From Clostridiales bacterium UBA5888 (lineage in GTDB: Bacteria > Bacillota > Clostridia > Oscillospirales > Oscillospiraceae), in the NCBI GenBank assembly GCA_002431965.1, contig DJEW01000014.1, forward strand, positions 63,838-102,532: 38,695 nt of DNA. The letters run 5' to 3'. Positions 1-9,050 of the stretch are shown in pieces. Position 1 is the stretch's first letter, and every line of letters begins with the position of its first letter. Under the pieces are notes generated by a model. It was not told where the DNA came from and ran no database searches. It saw only the letters and a program-made list of their open reading frames with translations. The position numbers and the translations under genes are program-made.

Positions 1-1
1 C

Positions 2-2218
2 ATCGGCGACCATACCGACAAGTTCGTTCAGGCATACTTCCAGTACGACTCGAAGAAGACCGGCGGCGTCACCATCAGCCATCTGCGCTTCGGCGACAAG
101 CCCATCAAGAGCCCGTACTACATCAACAAGGCGGACTTTGTGGCCTGCCACGTTCCGTCCTACATCACCAAGCACTTCCCCATCGTGCGCGACGTCAAGC
201 CCGGCGGCGTGTTCCTTGTGAACTGCCAGTGGGATTTCGCGGAGCTTGAGCATCACCTCGACGCCGCCTCCAAGCGCTACATCGCCAACAACAACATCAA
301 GCTCTACATGATCAACGCCATCGACCTTGCAAAGAAGATCGGCATGGGCAAGCGCACCAACACCATTCTCCAGTCCGCGTTCTTCTCCCTGGCAAAGGTT
401 CTGCCCGAGGCGGACGCCATCAAGTACATGAAGGACGCCGCCCTCCACTCCTACCTCAAGAAGGGTCAGGACATCGTTGACATGAACTATGCCGCCATCG
501 ACGCCGGCGCTACCGCTTACGTCAAGGTCGAGGTTCCCGAGGCATGGAAGACCGCCGAGGATCACACCGTGGCCGTGGAAGAGACCGGTCGTCCCAAGAC
601 CGTGAAGATGGTTCGCTCCATCCTCGATCCCATCGACAAGATGGACGGCGACGCTCTGCCCGTTTCCACCTTCGTCGATCATGCCGACGGCACGTTCGAG
701 CTGGGCGCCTCCGCATACGAGAAGCGCGGCATCGCCGTCTCCGTTCCGAAGTGGGATGCAGAGAAGTGCGTGCAGTGCAACCAGTGCGCGTTCGTCTGCC
801 CGCATGCCACCATCCGTCCGTTCGTCCTCACCGCTGAAGAGGCGGCTGCCGCTCCCGCGCAGACCAAGCTTGCCGAGATCAAGGCCGGCAAGGGCAAGGG
901 CGAGTACAAGTTTGCAATGGCGGTCTCCCCGCTCGACTGCATGGGCTGCGGCGTCTGCATCAGCCAGTGCGGCGTGCACGCAATAGAGATGGTTCCCATG
1001 GAGAGCCAGCTTCCCGAGCAGGAAGTGTTCGACTACATGGTCGAGAAGGTCTCCGAGAAGAAGGAAATGTTCGTTGCCGACAACGTCAAGTTCAGCCAGT
1101 TCGCTCAGCCCTACCTCGAGTTCTCCGGCTCCTGCGCAGGCTGCGCCGAGACGAGCTACGCCCGTCTCATCACCCAGCTCTTCGGCGATCATATGCTCAT
1201 CTCCAACGCGACCGGCTGCTCCTCCATCTGGGGCGGTCCTGCGGCGACCTCGCCGTACACGGTCAACAAAGAGGGACGCGGTCCCGCATGGGCGAACAGC
1301 CTCTTTGAGGATAACGCAGAGCACGGTCTCGGCGTGTACCTCGGTCAGAAGAAGATCCGCGACGATGTGAAGCCCGAGGTCGAGTATATCGCCCAGAACG
1401 CCCACAACGACGAGATCAGGCAGGCTGCAAAGGATTACCTTGACACCTACAATGACGGCAACGCCAACCAGGAGCCTGCAAAGCGCCTCGTCTCCCTGCT
1501 TGAGGCAAAGGCCTGCGACGGCGGCATGTGCGAGCATGCACGCGCCGTTCTCGACAAGAAGGATTATCTCAACAAGAAGTCCATGTGGATCTTCGGCGGC
1601 GACGGCTGGGCCTACGATATAGGCTTCGGCGGCGTTGACCATGTTCTCGCCACCGGCGAGGATGTCAACATCTTCGTGTTCAACACCGAGGTCTACTCCA
1701 ACACCGGCGGACAGGCCTCCAAGGCTTCCAACATCGGTCAGGTCGCGCAGTTCGCGTCTGCCGGTAAGGAGACCAAGTCCAAGTCCCTCGCGGAGATCGC
1801 AATGACCTACGGTTACGTTTACGTTGCGCAGGTCGCAATGGGCGCGAACAAGGTTCAGACCCTCAAGGCGATCGCCGAGGCAGAGGCGTATCACGGTCCT
1901 TCCCTCATCATCGGCTACTCCCCGTGCGAGATGCACAGCATCAAGGGCGGCATGGAGAACTGCCAGAAGGAGATGGAGAAGGCTGTCAAGTGCGGCTACT
2001 GGAACCTCTTCCGCTTCAACCCGACGGCCGAGAGCCATTTCACGCTCGACAGCAAGGAGCCTGCCGGCGGCTATCAGGAGTTCCTGATGAACGAGGCGCG
2101 CTACAGCCGTCTGACCCGCGAGTTCCCGGAGAGAGCGACCACCCTCTTCGCGGAGTCCGAGGAGAACGCCAAGGAGCGCTACGAGCACCTCATGAAGCTC
2201 AAAGCTCTCTACGAATAA
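2..2218 (+). CDS. nifJ: Pyruvate:ferredoxin (flavodoxin) oxidoreductase, 3' part
   Basis: The gene enters from the left edge; the open frame runs from base 2 to the TAA at 2216-2218, giving about 738 residues of a family that is usually near 1,180. PFOR oxidises pyruvate with CoA to acetyl-CoA and CO2 and passes electrons to ferredoxin, a central step of anaerobic fermentation in the cytoplasm. Visible are a gamma-domain end (CQWDFAELEHHL), two [4Fe-4S] cluster motifs (CVQCNQCAFVCP and CMGCGVCISQC), and the thiamine-diphosphate domain with GGDGWAYDIG and NTEVYSNTGGQ. A conserved Cys-rich segment (SCAGCAETSY) starts the TPP domain and supplies ligands for the proximal cluster in this family. 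The codon choice looks biased towards high expression. A strong hairpin terminator follows. The missing N-terminus lies outside the window, so the internal GTG at 140 is not a start. Identification is secure. Confidence 0.97.
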   Translation: MGDHTDKFVQAYFQYDSKKTGGVTISHLRFGDKPIKSPYYINKADFVACHVPSYITKHFPIVRDVKPGGVFLVNCQWDFAELEHHLDAASKRYIANNNIKLYMINAIDLAKKIGMGKRTNTILQSAFFSLAKVLPEADAIKYMKDAALHSYLKKGQDIVDMNYAAIDAGATAYVKVEVPEAWKTAEDHTVAVEETGRPKTVKMVRSILDPIDKMDGDALPVSTFVDHADGTFELGASAYEKRGIAVSVPKWDAEKCVQCNQCAFVCPHATIRPFVLTAEEAAAAPAQTKLAEIKAGKGKGEYKFAMAVSPLDCMGCGVCISQCGVHAIEMVPMESQLPEQEVFDYMVEKVSEKKEMFVADNVKFSQFAQPYLEFSGSCAGCAETSYARLITQLFGDHMLISNATGCSSIWGGPAATSPYTVNKEGRGPAWANSLFEDNAEHGLGVYLGQKKIRDDVKPEVEYIAQNAHNDEIRQAAKDYLDTYNDGNANQEPAKRLVSLLEAKACDGGMCEHARAVLDKKDYLNKKSMWIFGGDGWAYDIGFGGVDHVLATGEDVNIFVFNTEVYSNTGGQASKASNIGQVAQFASAGKETKSKSLAEIAMTYGYVYVAQVAMGANKVQTLKAIAEAEAYHGPSLIIGYSPCEMHSIKGGMENCQKEMEKAVKCGYWNLFRFNPTAESHFTLDSKEPAGGYQEFLMNEARYSRLTREFPERATTLFAESEENAKERYEHLMKLKALYE

Positions 2219-2233
2219 TCCGCCTAAATAAGC

Positions 2234-2269
2234 AAAAAAGGAGGAACGCAGCCGCGTTCCTCCTATTTC
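2234..2269. terminator. Bidirectional intrinsic terminator between nifJ and the MBL-fold gene
   Basis: An 11-bp perfect stem (2239-2249 with 2254-2264) encloses a 4-base loop. An A-run precedes it and T-rich sequence follows, so it can end transcription of nifJ on plus and, reading the other way, of the hydrolase on minus. The two genes converge here. Confidence 0.85.
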
Positions 2270-2885
2270 ATTTCACAGGGCATCTGAGCACCGCCGTCAT
2301 CGGCGCGCCGTCCTGCGGCAGGGTCAGCACGTTTGTGTCAAACCGCCGCACGTTGTCCGCAAGCGCTATAAACTCCTCCACATCCGCGAGCACGTCAAAC
2401 CCGAAGCCTGCGCCGCGGTAGTGCATGGGGATAACAACGCGCGGTCGTATCGCGCGGACAATGTCCGCCGCCGTGCGCGCGTCGATGGTGTAATATCCGC
2501 CCACGGGGATCATCACCGCCTCCGCGCCTGATAGCGCATCGCACTGCGCTGCGCTGAGCATATGCCCCAGGTCGCCCATATGCACTATGCGCATCCCCTC
2601 CGCCGTGACGATGCTGACGGTGTTGCGCCCGCGCTTTGCGCCGTGCACGTCGTCGTGAAAGGTCTCCATGCGCTCCACCGTGAATTCCGGTCTGCGCCCT
2701 GTCAGCGCAACGCCGGCGGCATAGTTGTGGTCGCGGTGCGCATGGCTGCATATCACCGCGTCCGCGCTCAGCCCCTCCGGCAGCGCCAGTCCCGGAACGT
2801 ATTCCGGCTCATAGGGGTCAAACACCACGCTTCCCTGCGCGCTGTCAAGCTTGAAGCAGGAATGCCCGTACCATGTAAGTGTCAT
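2268..2885 (-). CDS. Metallo-beta-lactamase-fold metal-dependent hydrolase (UPF0173-like)
   Basis: A 205-residue cytoplasmic protein. It has the MBL metal site: SHAHRDHNY (HxHxDH), MGDLGH carrying the bridging Asp, and a late HYRGAGFGF His. The opening MTLTWYGHSCF is typical of the small UPF0173/YtkL-like hydrolases, whose natural substrates are mostly unknown. The ATG at 2885 is preferred over upstream in-frame starts because AAAGGAGGG lies 11 bases before it and a promoter lies just upstream. It is a single-gene unit convergent with nifJ and divergent from the VanY-like gene. The family call is firm; the substrate cannot be named. Confidence 0.88.
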   Translation of the reverse strand: MTLTWYGHSCFKLDSAQGSVVFDPYEPEYVPGLALPEGLSADAVICSHAHRDHNYAAGVALTGRRPEFTVERMETFHDDVHGAKRGRNTVSIVTAEGMRIVHMGDLGHMLSAAQCDALSGAEAVMIPVGGYYTIDARTAADIVRAIRPRVVIPMHYRGAGFGFDVLADVEEFIALADNVRRFDTNVLTLPQDGAPMTAVLRCPVK

Positions 2886-2916
2886 TTTCCGTTCGCCCTC
2901 CTTTGTCGTTTTTACC

Positions 2917-2945
2917 ATTATATAATATCCGCGCCGCGGCGGCAA
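2917..2945 (-). promoter_or_regulatory. SigA-type promoter of the MBL-fold gene
   Basis: On the minus strand TTGCCG (2945-2940) and TATAAT (2922-2917) are separated by 17 bases. It lies 32 bases upstream of the chosen start codon. Confidence 0.65.
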
Positions 2946-2993
2946 GCATATCCGCGCGGTCCCGGTTCCTATGGTTTACATATTATTTTGCAG

Positions 2994-3022
2994 TTGACCG
3001 CGCATGAATAAAATGATATAGT
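2994..3022 (+). promoter_or_regulatory. SigA-type promoter of the VanY-like carboxypeptidase
   Basis: TTGACC (2994-2999) and TATAGT (3017-3022) are separated by 17 bases and lie upstream of the ATG at 3089. Confidence 0.7.
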
Positions 3023-3088
3023 ATTGTGTACGCATTGTCTGCGCAGCTATATTTGTTTACTACTTTCTTTTATATACAGGAGGCTCAT

Positions 3089-4087
3089 ATGAAAGGCAGC
3101 CGTGGTTTCAGAATAATATTCGGCGTTTTTGCGCTGGCGGTGTTTTGCGTATATACGTATCTGCGCGTTTCCACCTCGCCGCACTCCAGCGATTTTGACA
3201 GCGAGCACGCCGTTGTCTACAGCGACGTTCAGGCCGTGCTCAACTCCGGCGGCACGATAGAGGACTATTACCGCAGCGATCCTCGCTTTTCCATCTATCT
3301 TGATCAGCAGGACGCCGCCGCGGACGAGACCGCGCCTCAGGCAGAGCCCTCCCCCACCGCCGCCGAACCGGAGCCGACCGTTGACCCCGACTCTCCCGCC
3401 GGGCGTGCGGCGGCAAAGGGTCTGCCCACGCCGCCGGACATTGATATAACAAGCTGGGAATACGTGCTTGTCAACGGCGATCACTCCATCGGGCAGTATG
3501 AGCCGCCCGAGCTTGCCTATCTAAACCAGACTGCCGACGAAACGGATATACAGCTCAGCTACAACCCCAACCGCTGCGCCGTTGATTCGCGCATCGCGCA
3601 GGCGCTGCTGGATATGGCGCTGGGCTGCAAGGAGGCGGGCTATCCCATATACCTCTCCTCCGGCTACCGCAGCTACGCCGATCAGCAGGCGAACTTTCAG
3701 CGCATCTGCAATAATAACGGCATTACCGACGGCAAGGACGCCAGCGGGCACTACATCACCATGCCCGCCGGATGCAGCGAGCATCAGACCGGGCTCGGCG
3801 TTGATATCACCGACCATTACCGCGAAATAAAGAACGACGAGATCGACCAGACGGATACCTCCAAGTGGCTTGTCGCACATTGCGCGGAGTACGGCTTCAT
3901 TCACCGCTTCCCCGGCGCGAAGTCCGATATAACCGGCGTGATGAACGAGGGCTGGCACTTCCGCTATGTCGGCAAGGAGGCCGCGCAGTACATCATGGAC
4001 AACGACCTTGTTCTCGAAGAATTCGTGGCGCTCTATGACGTGGCGCAAGACACGTCCGGAAGCGCGGAGACCGACGCCGCGGCATAA
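3089..4087 (+). CDS. VanY-type D-alanyl-D-alanine carboxypeptidase (M15), membrane-anchored
   Basis: A 332-residue protein. The start at 3089 has CAGGAGG five bases upstream; the longer upstream frame has no ribosome site. Residues 7-25 form one N-terminal membrane segment, so the enzyme should face outwards. A linker rich in Pro, Glu and Ala (about 74-112) leads to a C-terminal M15B domain. The domain has SGYRSYADQQ (191-200), SEHQTGLGVDI with zinc ligands H232 and D239, and EGWHFRY with catalytic E287 and ligand H290. Enzymes of this type remove the terminal D-Ala of peptidoglycan stem peptides. No vanA-like ligase or vanHX genes are nearby, so a role in ordinary wall remodelling is more likely than glycopeptide resistance. 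It is a single-gene unit ending in a strong terminator. Confidence 0.9.
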   Translation: MKGSRGFRIIFGVFALAVFCVYTYLRVSTSPHSSDFDSEHAVVYSDVQAVLNSGGTIEDYYRSDPRFSIYLDQQDAAADETAPQAEPSPTAAEPEPTVDPDSPAGRAAAKGLPTPPDIDITSWEYVLVNGDHSIGQYEPPELAYLNQTADETDIQLSYNPNRCAVDSRIAQALLDMALGCKEAGYPIYLSSGYRSYADQQANFQRICNNNGITDGKDASGHYITMPAGCSEHQTGLGVDITDHYREIKNDEIDQTDTSKWLVAHCAEYGFIHRFPGAKSDITGVMNEGWHFRYVGKEAAQYIMDNDLVLEEFVALYDVAQDTSGSAETDAAA

Positions 4088-4127
4088 GGCGCAAACTTAC
4101 AGCACCTGACGTAAGGCTTATAAATAT

Positions 4128-4172
4128 CGGGAGATCCCGCGGTGATATGCGGGGTCTCCCGGTGTTTTTTCT
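4128..4172. terminator. Terminator between the VanY-like gene and rpoD
   Basis: A 13-bp stem with one G-T wobble (4128-4140 with 4149-4161) is followed by GTGTTTTTT on plus. In the other direction it is followed by an AT-rich run, so it may also serve the rpoD transcript. A smaller hairpin (4175-4180 with 4188-4193) lies next to it. Confidence 0.85.
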
Positions 4173-4224
4173 TCCCGGCAGACATTTTGCCGGTGCGGCT
4201 GCGCTGCCTTTTGTATATTGCCGG

Positions 4225-5505
4225 TCAGTTGAGAAAATCGCGGAGCTTTTTGGAGCGGCTGGGGTGGCGCAGCTTGCGCAGGGCCTTTGCCTCGATCTGG
4301 CGTATACGCTCGCGCGTGACGTTGAACTCCTTGCCGACCTCCTCAAGTGTGCGGGTGCGCCCGTCCACGATGCCGAAGCGCAGCTCCAGCACCTTTTTCT
4401 CGCGCGGAGCGAGCGTGTCCAGCACCTCTTCAAGCTGCTCGCGCAGAAGTGAGAACGACGCCGCCTCGCTCGGCTCGGATGCGTCCTCGTCGGGGATAAA
4501 GTCGCCGAGATGGGAGTCCTCCTCCTCGCCGATAGGCGTTTCAAGGGAGACGGGCTCCTGCGCGATCTTGAGTATGTCGCGCACCTTTTCAACGGGCATA
4601 TCCATCTCGCGCGCTATCTCCTCCGCGCTGGGATCGTGTCCAAGCTCCTGCAGAAGCTGGCGCGAGACGCGGATAGTCTTGTTGATGGTCTCGACCATGT
4701 GCACGGGGATGCGGATGGTGCGCGCCTGGTCGGCGATGGCGCGGGTGATCGCCTGGCGTATCCACCACGTGGCATAGGTGGAGAATTTATAGCCCTTTGT
4801 GTAGTCGAACTTCTCCACTGCCTTTATAAGACCGAGGTTGCCCTCCTGTATAAGGTCGAGAAACAGCATGCCGCGCCCGACATAGCGCTTGGCGATGGAC
4901 ACGACGAGACGGAGGTTCGCCTCGGTCATGCGGTGCTTTGCCTCCTCGTTTCCCTCTGCCATCTGTATGGCGAGCTTGACCTCCTCCTCCGGCGTGAGCA
5001 GCGGCACCTTGCCGATCTCCTTGAGGTACATGCGCACGGGATCGTCAGTGGCAAAGGAGTCCATAAGCGCGTCGGTGTCGTTTATTTCCTCCTCCGTGAC
5101 CTCCTCTATACCGGCGAGATCCTCTACCTCCGGGATTATATCGTCAATGGGCGGCAGCACATCCGCCGCGCCGACGTCAATGTCGATCCCGTTCGCTTCA
5201 AGCGTTTCATAGAATTTGTCCACGGTGTCGCCGTCGAGATTAAGCTCTTCGAGCACCTCCAGCTCCTTCGCCGTGAGGCTGCCCTTTTTCTTCCCGCGCT
5301 CCAGAAGCTCGTTGAGGCGGTCCTCCGTGGTTTTTGCAGTCTCGACGGGATCTGTCACTTCTTTCTTCTTCGCGGCGGCCTTTTTCTTGGGCTTGGGCAG
5401 CTCAAGCTCCGGCTGCTCGCTCAGCTCCGCGATGGACGCCTGCTCCAGAAGCTTGTCCGCCATGCTCTCCAGCTCTTCTTCCTTGAATTTCATTTCGTCT
5501 GACAT
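4225..5505 (-). CDS. rpoD: Primary RNA polymerase sigma factor (sigma-70/SigA)
   Basis: A 426-residue vegetative sigma factor. In order there is a Lys/Ala-rich N-terminal stretch, a region 1.1-like segment, region 1.2 from DPVRMYLKEIG, region 2 with LRLVVSIAKRYVGRGMLFLD and YATWWIRQAITRAI (-10 recognition and melting), region 3, and region 4 with TLEEVGKEFNVTRERIRQIE (-35 helix-turn-helix) ending in KLRDFLN. It begins 10 bases after the dnaG stop, with GAGGG in front of the ATG. This is the last gene of the dgt-dnaG-rpoD operon, the clostridial form of the macromolecular-synthesis operon. The promoters marked in this window fit the -35/-10 elements this protein would read. Confidence 0.98.
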   Translation of the reverse strand: MSDEMKFKEEELESMADKLLEQASIAELSEQPELELPKPKKKAAAKKKEVTDPVETAKTTEDRLNELLERGKKKGSLTAKELEVLEELNLDGDTVDKFYETLEANGIDIDVGAADVLPPIDDIIPEVEDLAGIEEVTEEEINDTDALMDSFATDDPVRMYLKEIGKVPLLTPEEEVKLAIQMAEGNEEAKHRMTEANLRLVVSIAKRYVGRGMLFLDLIQEGNLGLIKAVEKFDYTKGYKFSTYATWWIRQAITRAIADQARTIRIPVHMVETINKTIRVSRQLLQELGHDPSAEEIAREMDMPVEKVRDILKIAQEPVSLETPIGEEEDSHLGDFIPDEDASEPSEAASFSLLREQLEEVLDTLAPREKKVLELRFGIVDGRTRTLEEVGKEFNVTRERIRQIEAKALRKLRHPSRSKKLRDFLN

Positions 5506-5515
5506 AGCTTATCCC

Positions 5516-7270
5516 TCATATCCCTTTCTTTTTCTGTGCGTCATAGGCGGTGCTGCGCTTCTGACGCGCGATTGCGGCGTAGTCATACCCTGCGCTGCGC
5601 CGCGCCTTTTCGGTTTCTATACGCTCGCGGTAGTCGCTCATGCTCTGCCGCGCGCTTGACAATGCTTCGGGCTTTTGTATGATGCTTACCAGCAGGCTCA
5701 TCTCCTCGCCGGAGAGCGACGCGGACAGTGCGGTGGTCGTCGCCTGTCCGCCGCGGCGGAGCGCGTCGCACATAACGGAGTATATATGCGCGAGCACCGG
5801 AGCGGAAAAATCCTCCGCCGCCGGAAGCGGCTGCGATATAAGCTCCGGCTCAAGGTACAAAAGCCGTATAACGCCCTCCTCTGCAACGGCGGAGGCAGGG
5901 TTGTCATAGCGAAACTCCCGCTCCGCCGGCTGGCTCTGCCGCTCGGGGCGGCTCTGCTCGCGCCCCTCGTCGCGGTGTGCGCGGGAGAGGAGCTTTTTTC
6001 GCCGGCGCTCGACCTCGGCGGCGACGACGTCCGCGCTCACGCCCGCCATGGACGCCACGCGCATCGCATATACCTGCCGCTCGACTGCGCCGGGAAGCTT
6101 TGCAACAAGCTCCGACGCTTCCTTCAGAAATTCGACCTTCTGCTCGTCGGAGGAAAGGTCGTACTTCTGCGTTACGCCGCGCAGACGGTAATCCACCTGA
6201 TTTTCCGCCCCGTCGATGAGATTGCGGAATGCGTCCGCACCCTTGAGCTTTATAAACTCGTCCGGGTCCTTCGCGCCGCTCATCTGCAGAACCTTCACCT
6301 TGAGATCGAGCTTTTCCAATATCCCGATCGCGCGCTGAGAGGCTTTCATGCCCGCGCCGTCATTATCGTAAGCGATGATGACCTCGTTTGTATAACGCGA
6401 GAGCATGCGCGCCTGCTCGGGCGTAAGCGACGTTCCAAGCGACGCGACCGCCGAGTCGAACCCCGCCTGATGCAGGCTGACCACGTCTATATTGCCCTCT
6501 GAGAGGATTATATATCCGCTTTTTGATTTTTTAGCCAGATTCAGGGCGAAAAGGCTGCGGCTCTTGTTAAAAACGAGCGTTTCGGGGCTGTTCATGTACT
6601 TTGGCTCGCCGTCGCCCAGAATGCGCCCGGAGAAGCCGATGACGTTGCCGCGCACGTCGATAACCGGGAACATGAGCCGGCTGCGGAACGTATCGTAAAA
6701 CCCGCCGCTCTTCCCGCGGCGCACAAGCCCCGCGTCGAACAGCTCATAGTCCGTGTAACCTTTTGCATGCATCGCATCCATAAGCCCCGACCAACCGTCA
6801 GGTGCGAAGCCCAGCCCGAACGCCGTTACCATCCGCCGTCCTATCCGCCGTTTTTCTATGTACGCGCGCGCGCCGTCTGCCCCGGGGGCGGACAGCTGCT
6901 CGTGAAAATAGCGTGCGGCGTCCCGGTTGAGCGCGAGCATGCGCGTTCGTCTGCGGCTTTCATGGTCGTCCGCCTCCTCCGGCACGGTCATGCCGGCGCG
7001 CCGCGCCAGAAACTCCACCGCCTCCGGGAAGGAGAGGTTTTCTATCTCCATTATGAAGTTTATCACGCCCCCGCCCTTGCCGCAGCCAAAGCAATGGTAT
7101 ATCTGCTTGTCCGGCGATACGGAGAACGACGGGGTCTTCTCACTGTGGAACGGGCACAGTCCGAAGAGGTTTGAGCCGCTTTTCTTGCTCAGGCGCACAT
7201 AGGAGGAAACAACGTCCACAATATCGTTGCGCTCGGCAAGCTCGGTTATGAAGCTTTCGGGAAATGCCAA
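5516..7270 (-). CDS. dnaG: DNA primase
   Basis: A 584-residue primase, near the usual 600, that makes RNA primers at the replication fork with DnaB. The N-terminal CHC2 zinc finger is visible (CPFHSEKTPSF then YHCFGCGKGGG). A TOPRIM core follows, with the acidic motifs LSEGNIDVVSL and IAYDNDGAGM. The C-terminus is the helicase-interacting part. A TTG start at 7270 is chosen because it gives the family N-terminus (AFPESFITELAERNDIVDVV), has GGAGGG eight bases upstream, and leaves a 22-base gap after dgt. The first ATG at 7348 would run into the dgt coding region. It is co-transcribed with dgt upstream and rpoD downstream; a non-AUG start may limit its translation relative to rpoD. Confidence 0.97.
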   Translation of the reverse strand: MAFPESFITELAERNDIVDVVSSYVRLSKKSGSNLFGLCPFHSEKTPSFSVSPDKQIYHCFGCGKGGGVINFIMEIENLSFPEAVEFLARRAGMTVPEEADDHESRRRTRMLALNRDAARYFHEQLSAPGADGARAYIEKRRIGRRMVTAFGLGFAPDGWSGLMDAMHAKGYTDYELFDAGLVRRGKSGGFYDTFRSRLMFPVIDVRGNVIGFSGRILGDGEPKYMNSPETLVFNKSRSLFALNLAKKSKSGYIILSEGNIDVVSLHQAGFDSAVASLGTSLTPEQARMLSRYTNEVIIAYDNDGAGMKASQRAIGILEKLDLKVKVLQMSGAKDPDEFIKLKGADAFRNLIDGAENQVDYRLRGVTQKYDLSSDEQKVEFLKEASELVAKLPGAVERQVYAMRVASMAGVSADVVAAEVERRRKKLLSRAHRDEGREQSRPERQSQPAEREFRYDNPASAVAEEGVIRLLYLEPELISQPLPAAEDFSAPVLAHIYSVMCDALRRGGQATTTALSASLSGEEMSLLVSIIQKPEALSSARQSMSDYRERIETEKARRSAGYDYAAIARQKRSTAYDAQKKKGI

Positions 7271-7292
7271 GATATTGTCCCTCCCCACGCGA

Positions 7293-8297
7293 TCATTTGA
7301 CCGTCCATGCGAACGGAATGAACAGCTCGCCGTATTTCTCCATGGCATAGCCGTCGGTCATGCCGGAAATGTAATCGCACGCGGCGCGCTCGCGCCCCTC
7401 GCGCTCTATAACGCCGCCGAAATCCTCCGGCAGCGCCTCCGGGTGGGCGACGTAGTAATCGTAAAGTCTTGCAAGGACGCCCTCCACCTTGCCCTCCTCC
7501 GCTTTTGCAACGGGGTTTTTGTATACGTCCGAGTACATGAAGGCGTGAAAGGCGTCGAACGTCTCCTGCATCCGGGGCGACATTGCAAGCCTGCCGCCGC
7601 CGCTGTTGGCGATGAGATCGGTAAGGATCGCATTTATGCGGCGGCTGTTCGTGTCGCCGCAGCGGCGGCGTATAACCTCGGGCACATCCTTTGCCGTGAG
7701 TATGCCGGCGCGGATGGAATCGTCCAGATCGTGGTTGACGTAGGCGATGCGGTCGCACAGCCGCACGGCCGTCGCTTCAAGCGTGTCGTCCGGCGCGCCG
7801 TGAGTGTGGTTTAATATGCCCATGCGCGTCTCATAGCACAGGTTCAGCCCCCTGCCGCCGCGCTCGAGTATATCCACCACGCGCAGGCTCTGCTCATAGT
7901 GCTTGAAGCCGCCTGGATAGATGTCGTTGAGCGCGCGCTCGCCCGCGTGACCGAATGGCGTGTGCCCCAGATCATGCCCCAGCGCGATTGCCTCCGCCAG
8001 ATCCTCATTGAGCGCCAGTGCGCGCGCGACGGTGCGCGAAAGGCGGCTGACCTCCAGCGTGTGGGTCAGGCGGGTGCGGTAGTGGTCGCCCTCCGGCTGC
8101 AAAAACACCTGCGTTTTGTGCTTGAGGCGGCGGAACGATTTTGAATGCGTGATGCGGTCAATGTCGCGCTGGAAGCAGGTGCGTAATTTGCACTCCTCCT
8201 CCGGCGCGGACCGGCCGCGCGTGTTTTCTGCCAGCACACCATACGGACCGACTATGTAATGCTCTATCCTCTCCCTCTGTTCTCTCGGACACAGCAC
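7293..8297 (-). CDS. dgt: dGTPase-like deoxyribonucleoside triphosphate triphosphohydrolase (HD domain)
   Basis: A 334-residue protein of the Dgt family, which cleaves dNTPs to nucleoside and triphosphate and so adjusts dNTP pools. The HD-domain metal ligands are visible: H79 in RTRLTHT, the HD pair in ALGHDLGHTPFGHAGE, and the later Asp in YVNHDLDDS. The start is a GTG at 8297 with GGGGAGGTG eight bases upstream. An ATG seven codons earlier (8318) is open too but lacks a ribosome site. The gene sits directly upstream of dnaG and rpoD, an order common in Clostridia. A long imperfect hairpin (8332-8380) lies in its 5' leader. Confidence 0.92.
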   Translation of the reverse strand: MLCPREQRERIEHYIVGPYGVLAENTRGRSAPEEECKLRTCFQRDIDRITHSKSFRRLKHKTQVFLQPEGDHYRTRLTHTLEVSRLSRTVARALALNEDLAEAIALGHDLGHTPFGHAGERALNDIYPGGFKHYEQSLRVVDILERGGRGLNLCYETRMGILNHTHGAPDDTLEATAVRLCDRIAYVNHDLDDSIRAGILTAKDVPEVIRRRCGDTNSRRINAILTDLIANSGGGRLAMSPRMQETFDAFHAFMYSDVYKNPVAKAEEGKVEGVLARLYDYYVAHPEALPEDFGGVIEREGRERAACDYISGMTDGYAMEKYGELFIPFAWTVK

Positions 8298-8331
8298 AAG
8301 CGACACCTCCCCGTTCATGTATACAGTAAAT

Positions 8332-8380
8332 GCGCCGTATAAGCGTGAGATTTGAGTCTCTCATTACACTTATACGACGC
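8332..8380 (-). other. Long imperfect hairpin in the dgt-dnaG-rpoD leader
   Basis: The outer arms (8332-8343 and 8369-8380) pair over 11 of 12 positions. Inner GTGAGA/TCTCAT segments extend the stem around a small loop. No T-run follows on minus, so it is not a standard terminator. It lies 35 bases upstream of the GTG start of dgt and could be a leader structure or a protein-binding palindrome. Confidence 0.45.
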
Positions 8381-8405
8381 AAACGAATATTTCCCCTCTA
8401 AATTT

Positions 8406-9050
8406 TCAAAAAAATTTTTCTTTCTGCCGCACCGGCACGGCGCGATAAGCTTCGCCCACGGCGCGCACGGCGACGCTTCCGGCGCTCACGTCGAAAATAC
8501 GCGCAGAGAACGCCTCCAGCTTCTCCTCCGGCACGAGCGCGCGCACCGTCACGCCGGCGGCATAGTCCACGCTGCTCACCGCGCCGCCGGATGCGGTGAC
8601 CTCGCCCTTGAGCTTCTCCGCCTGGGCATAGGAGCAGTCAAGCTCCGTCTCCACCCAGCGGCGCACAGCGGATACGCCCGCCGCGTCGAGCGCCTCCTTT
8701 GCGCTTTTCGTATACGCGCGCAGCAGCCCGCCCGCGCCGAGCAGCACGCCGCCGAAGTAGCGCGTCACCACGCACACAACGTTCGTGACCTCCTCCCGGC
8801 GGAACACCTCCAGCATCGGTATGCCCGCCGTGCCCTGCGGCTCGCCGTCGTCGCTGTAACGCTCCGCCCCGCCGCGGATGATGTAGCACCAGCAGTTATG
8901 GCGCGCGTCGTAGTGCTTTTTCTTCATCTCCGCGATGAACGCGCGCGCCTCGTCCTCGCTCTCGACCCGGCGCACATGCCCGAGAAACTGCGAGCGCTTT
9001 TCGACGTATTCGCTTTCGCCCGCGCCGGTGGGAATGTAATATTCATTCAT
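8406..9050 (-). CDS. YigZ/IMPACT family protein (UPF0029)
   Basis: A 214-residue protein of the YigZ/YvyE/IMPACT family, implicated in translation-linked stress responses, though its bacterial role is not settled. The UPF0029 signature is clear: EKRSQFLGHV near the start, YDARHNCWCYIIRGG, YSDDGEPQGTAGIPML and VTRYFGGVLLGAGGL, followed by a DUF1949-like C-terminal half. The ATG at 9050 overlaps the end of hflX by 8 bases. A GGAGG immediately abuts the ATG, and a second GGAGG lies nine bases upstream at workable spacing. The overlap suggests it is translated together with hflX. Confidence 0.93.
   Translation of the reverse strand: MNEYYIPTGAGESEYVEKRSQFLGHVRRVESEDEARAFIAEMKKKHYDARHNCWCYIIRGGAERYSDDGEPQGTAGIPMLEVFRREEVTNVVCVVTRYFGGVLLGAGGLLRAYTKSAKEALDAAGVSAVRRWVETELDCSYAQAEKLKGEVTASGGAVSSVDYAAGVTVRALVPEEKLEAFSARIFDVSAGSVAVRAVGEAYRAVPVRQKEKFF

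Noticed and set aside
3089..4087. Glycopeptide-resistance vanY
   Set aside because: The M15 motifs fit VanY, but no vanRS, vanHAX or vanZ genes are in reach; a wall-remodelling carboxypeptidase is the simpler reading.
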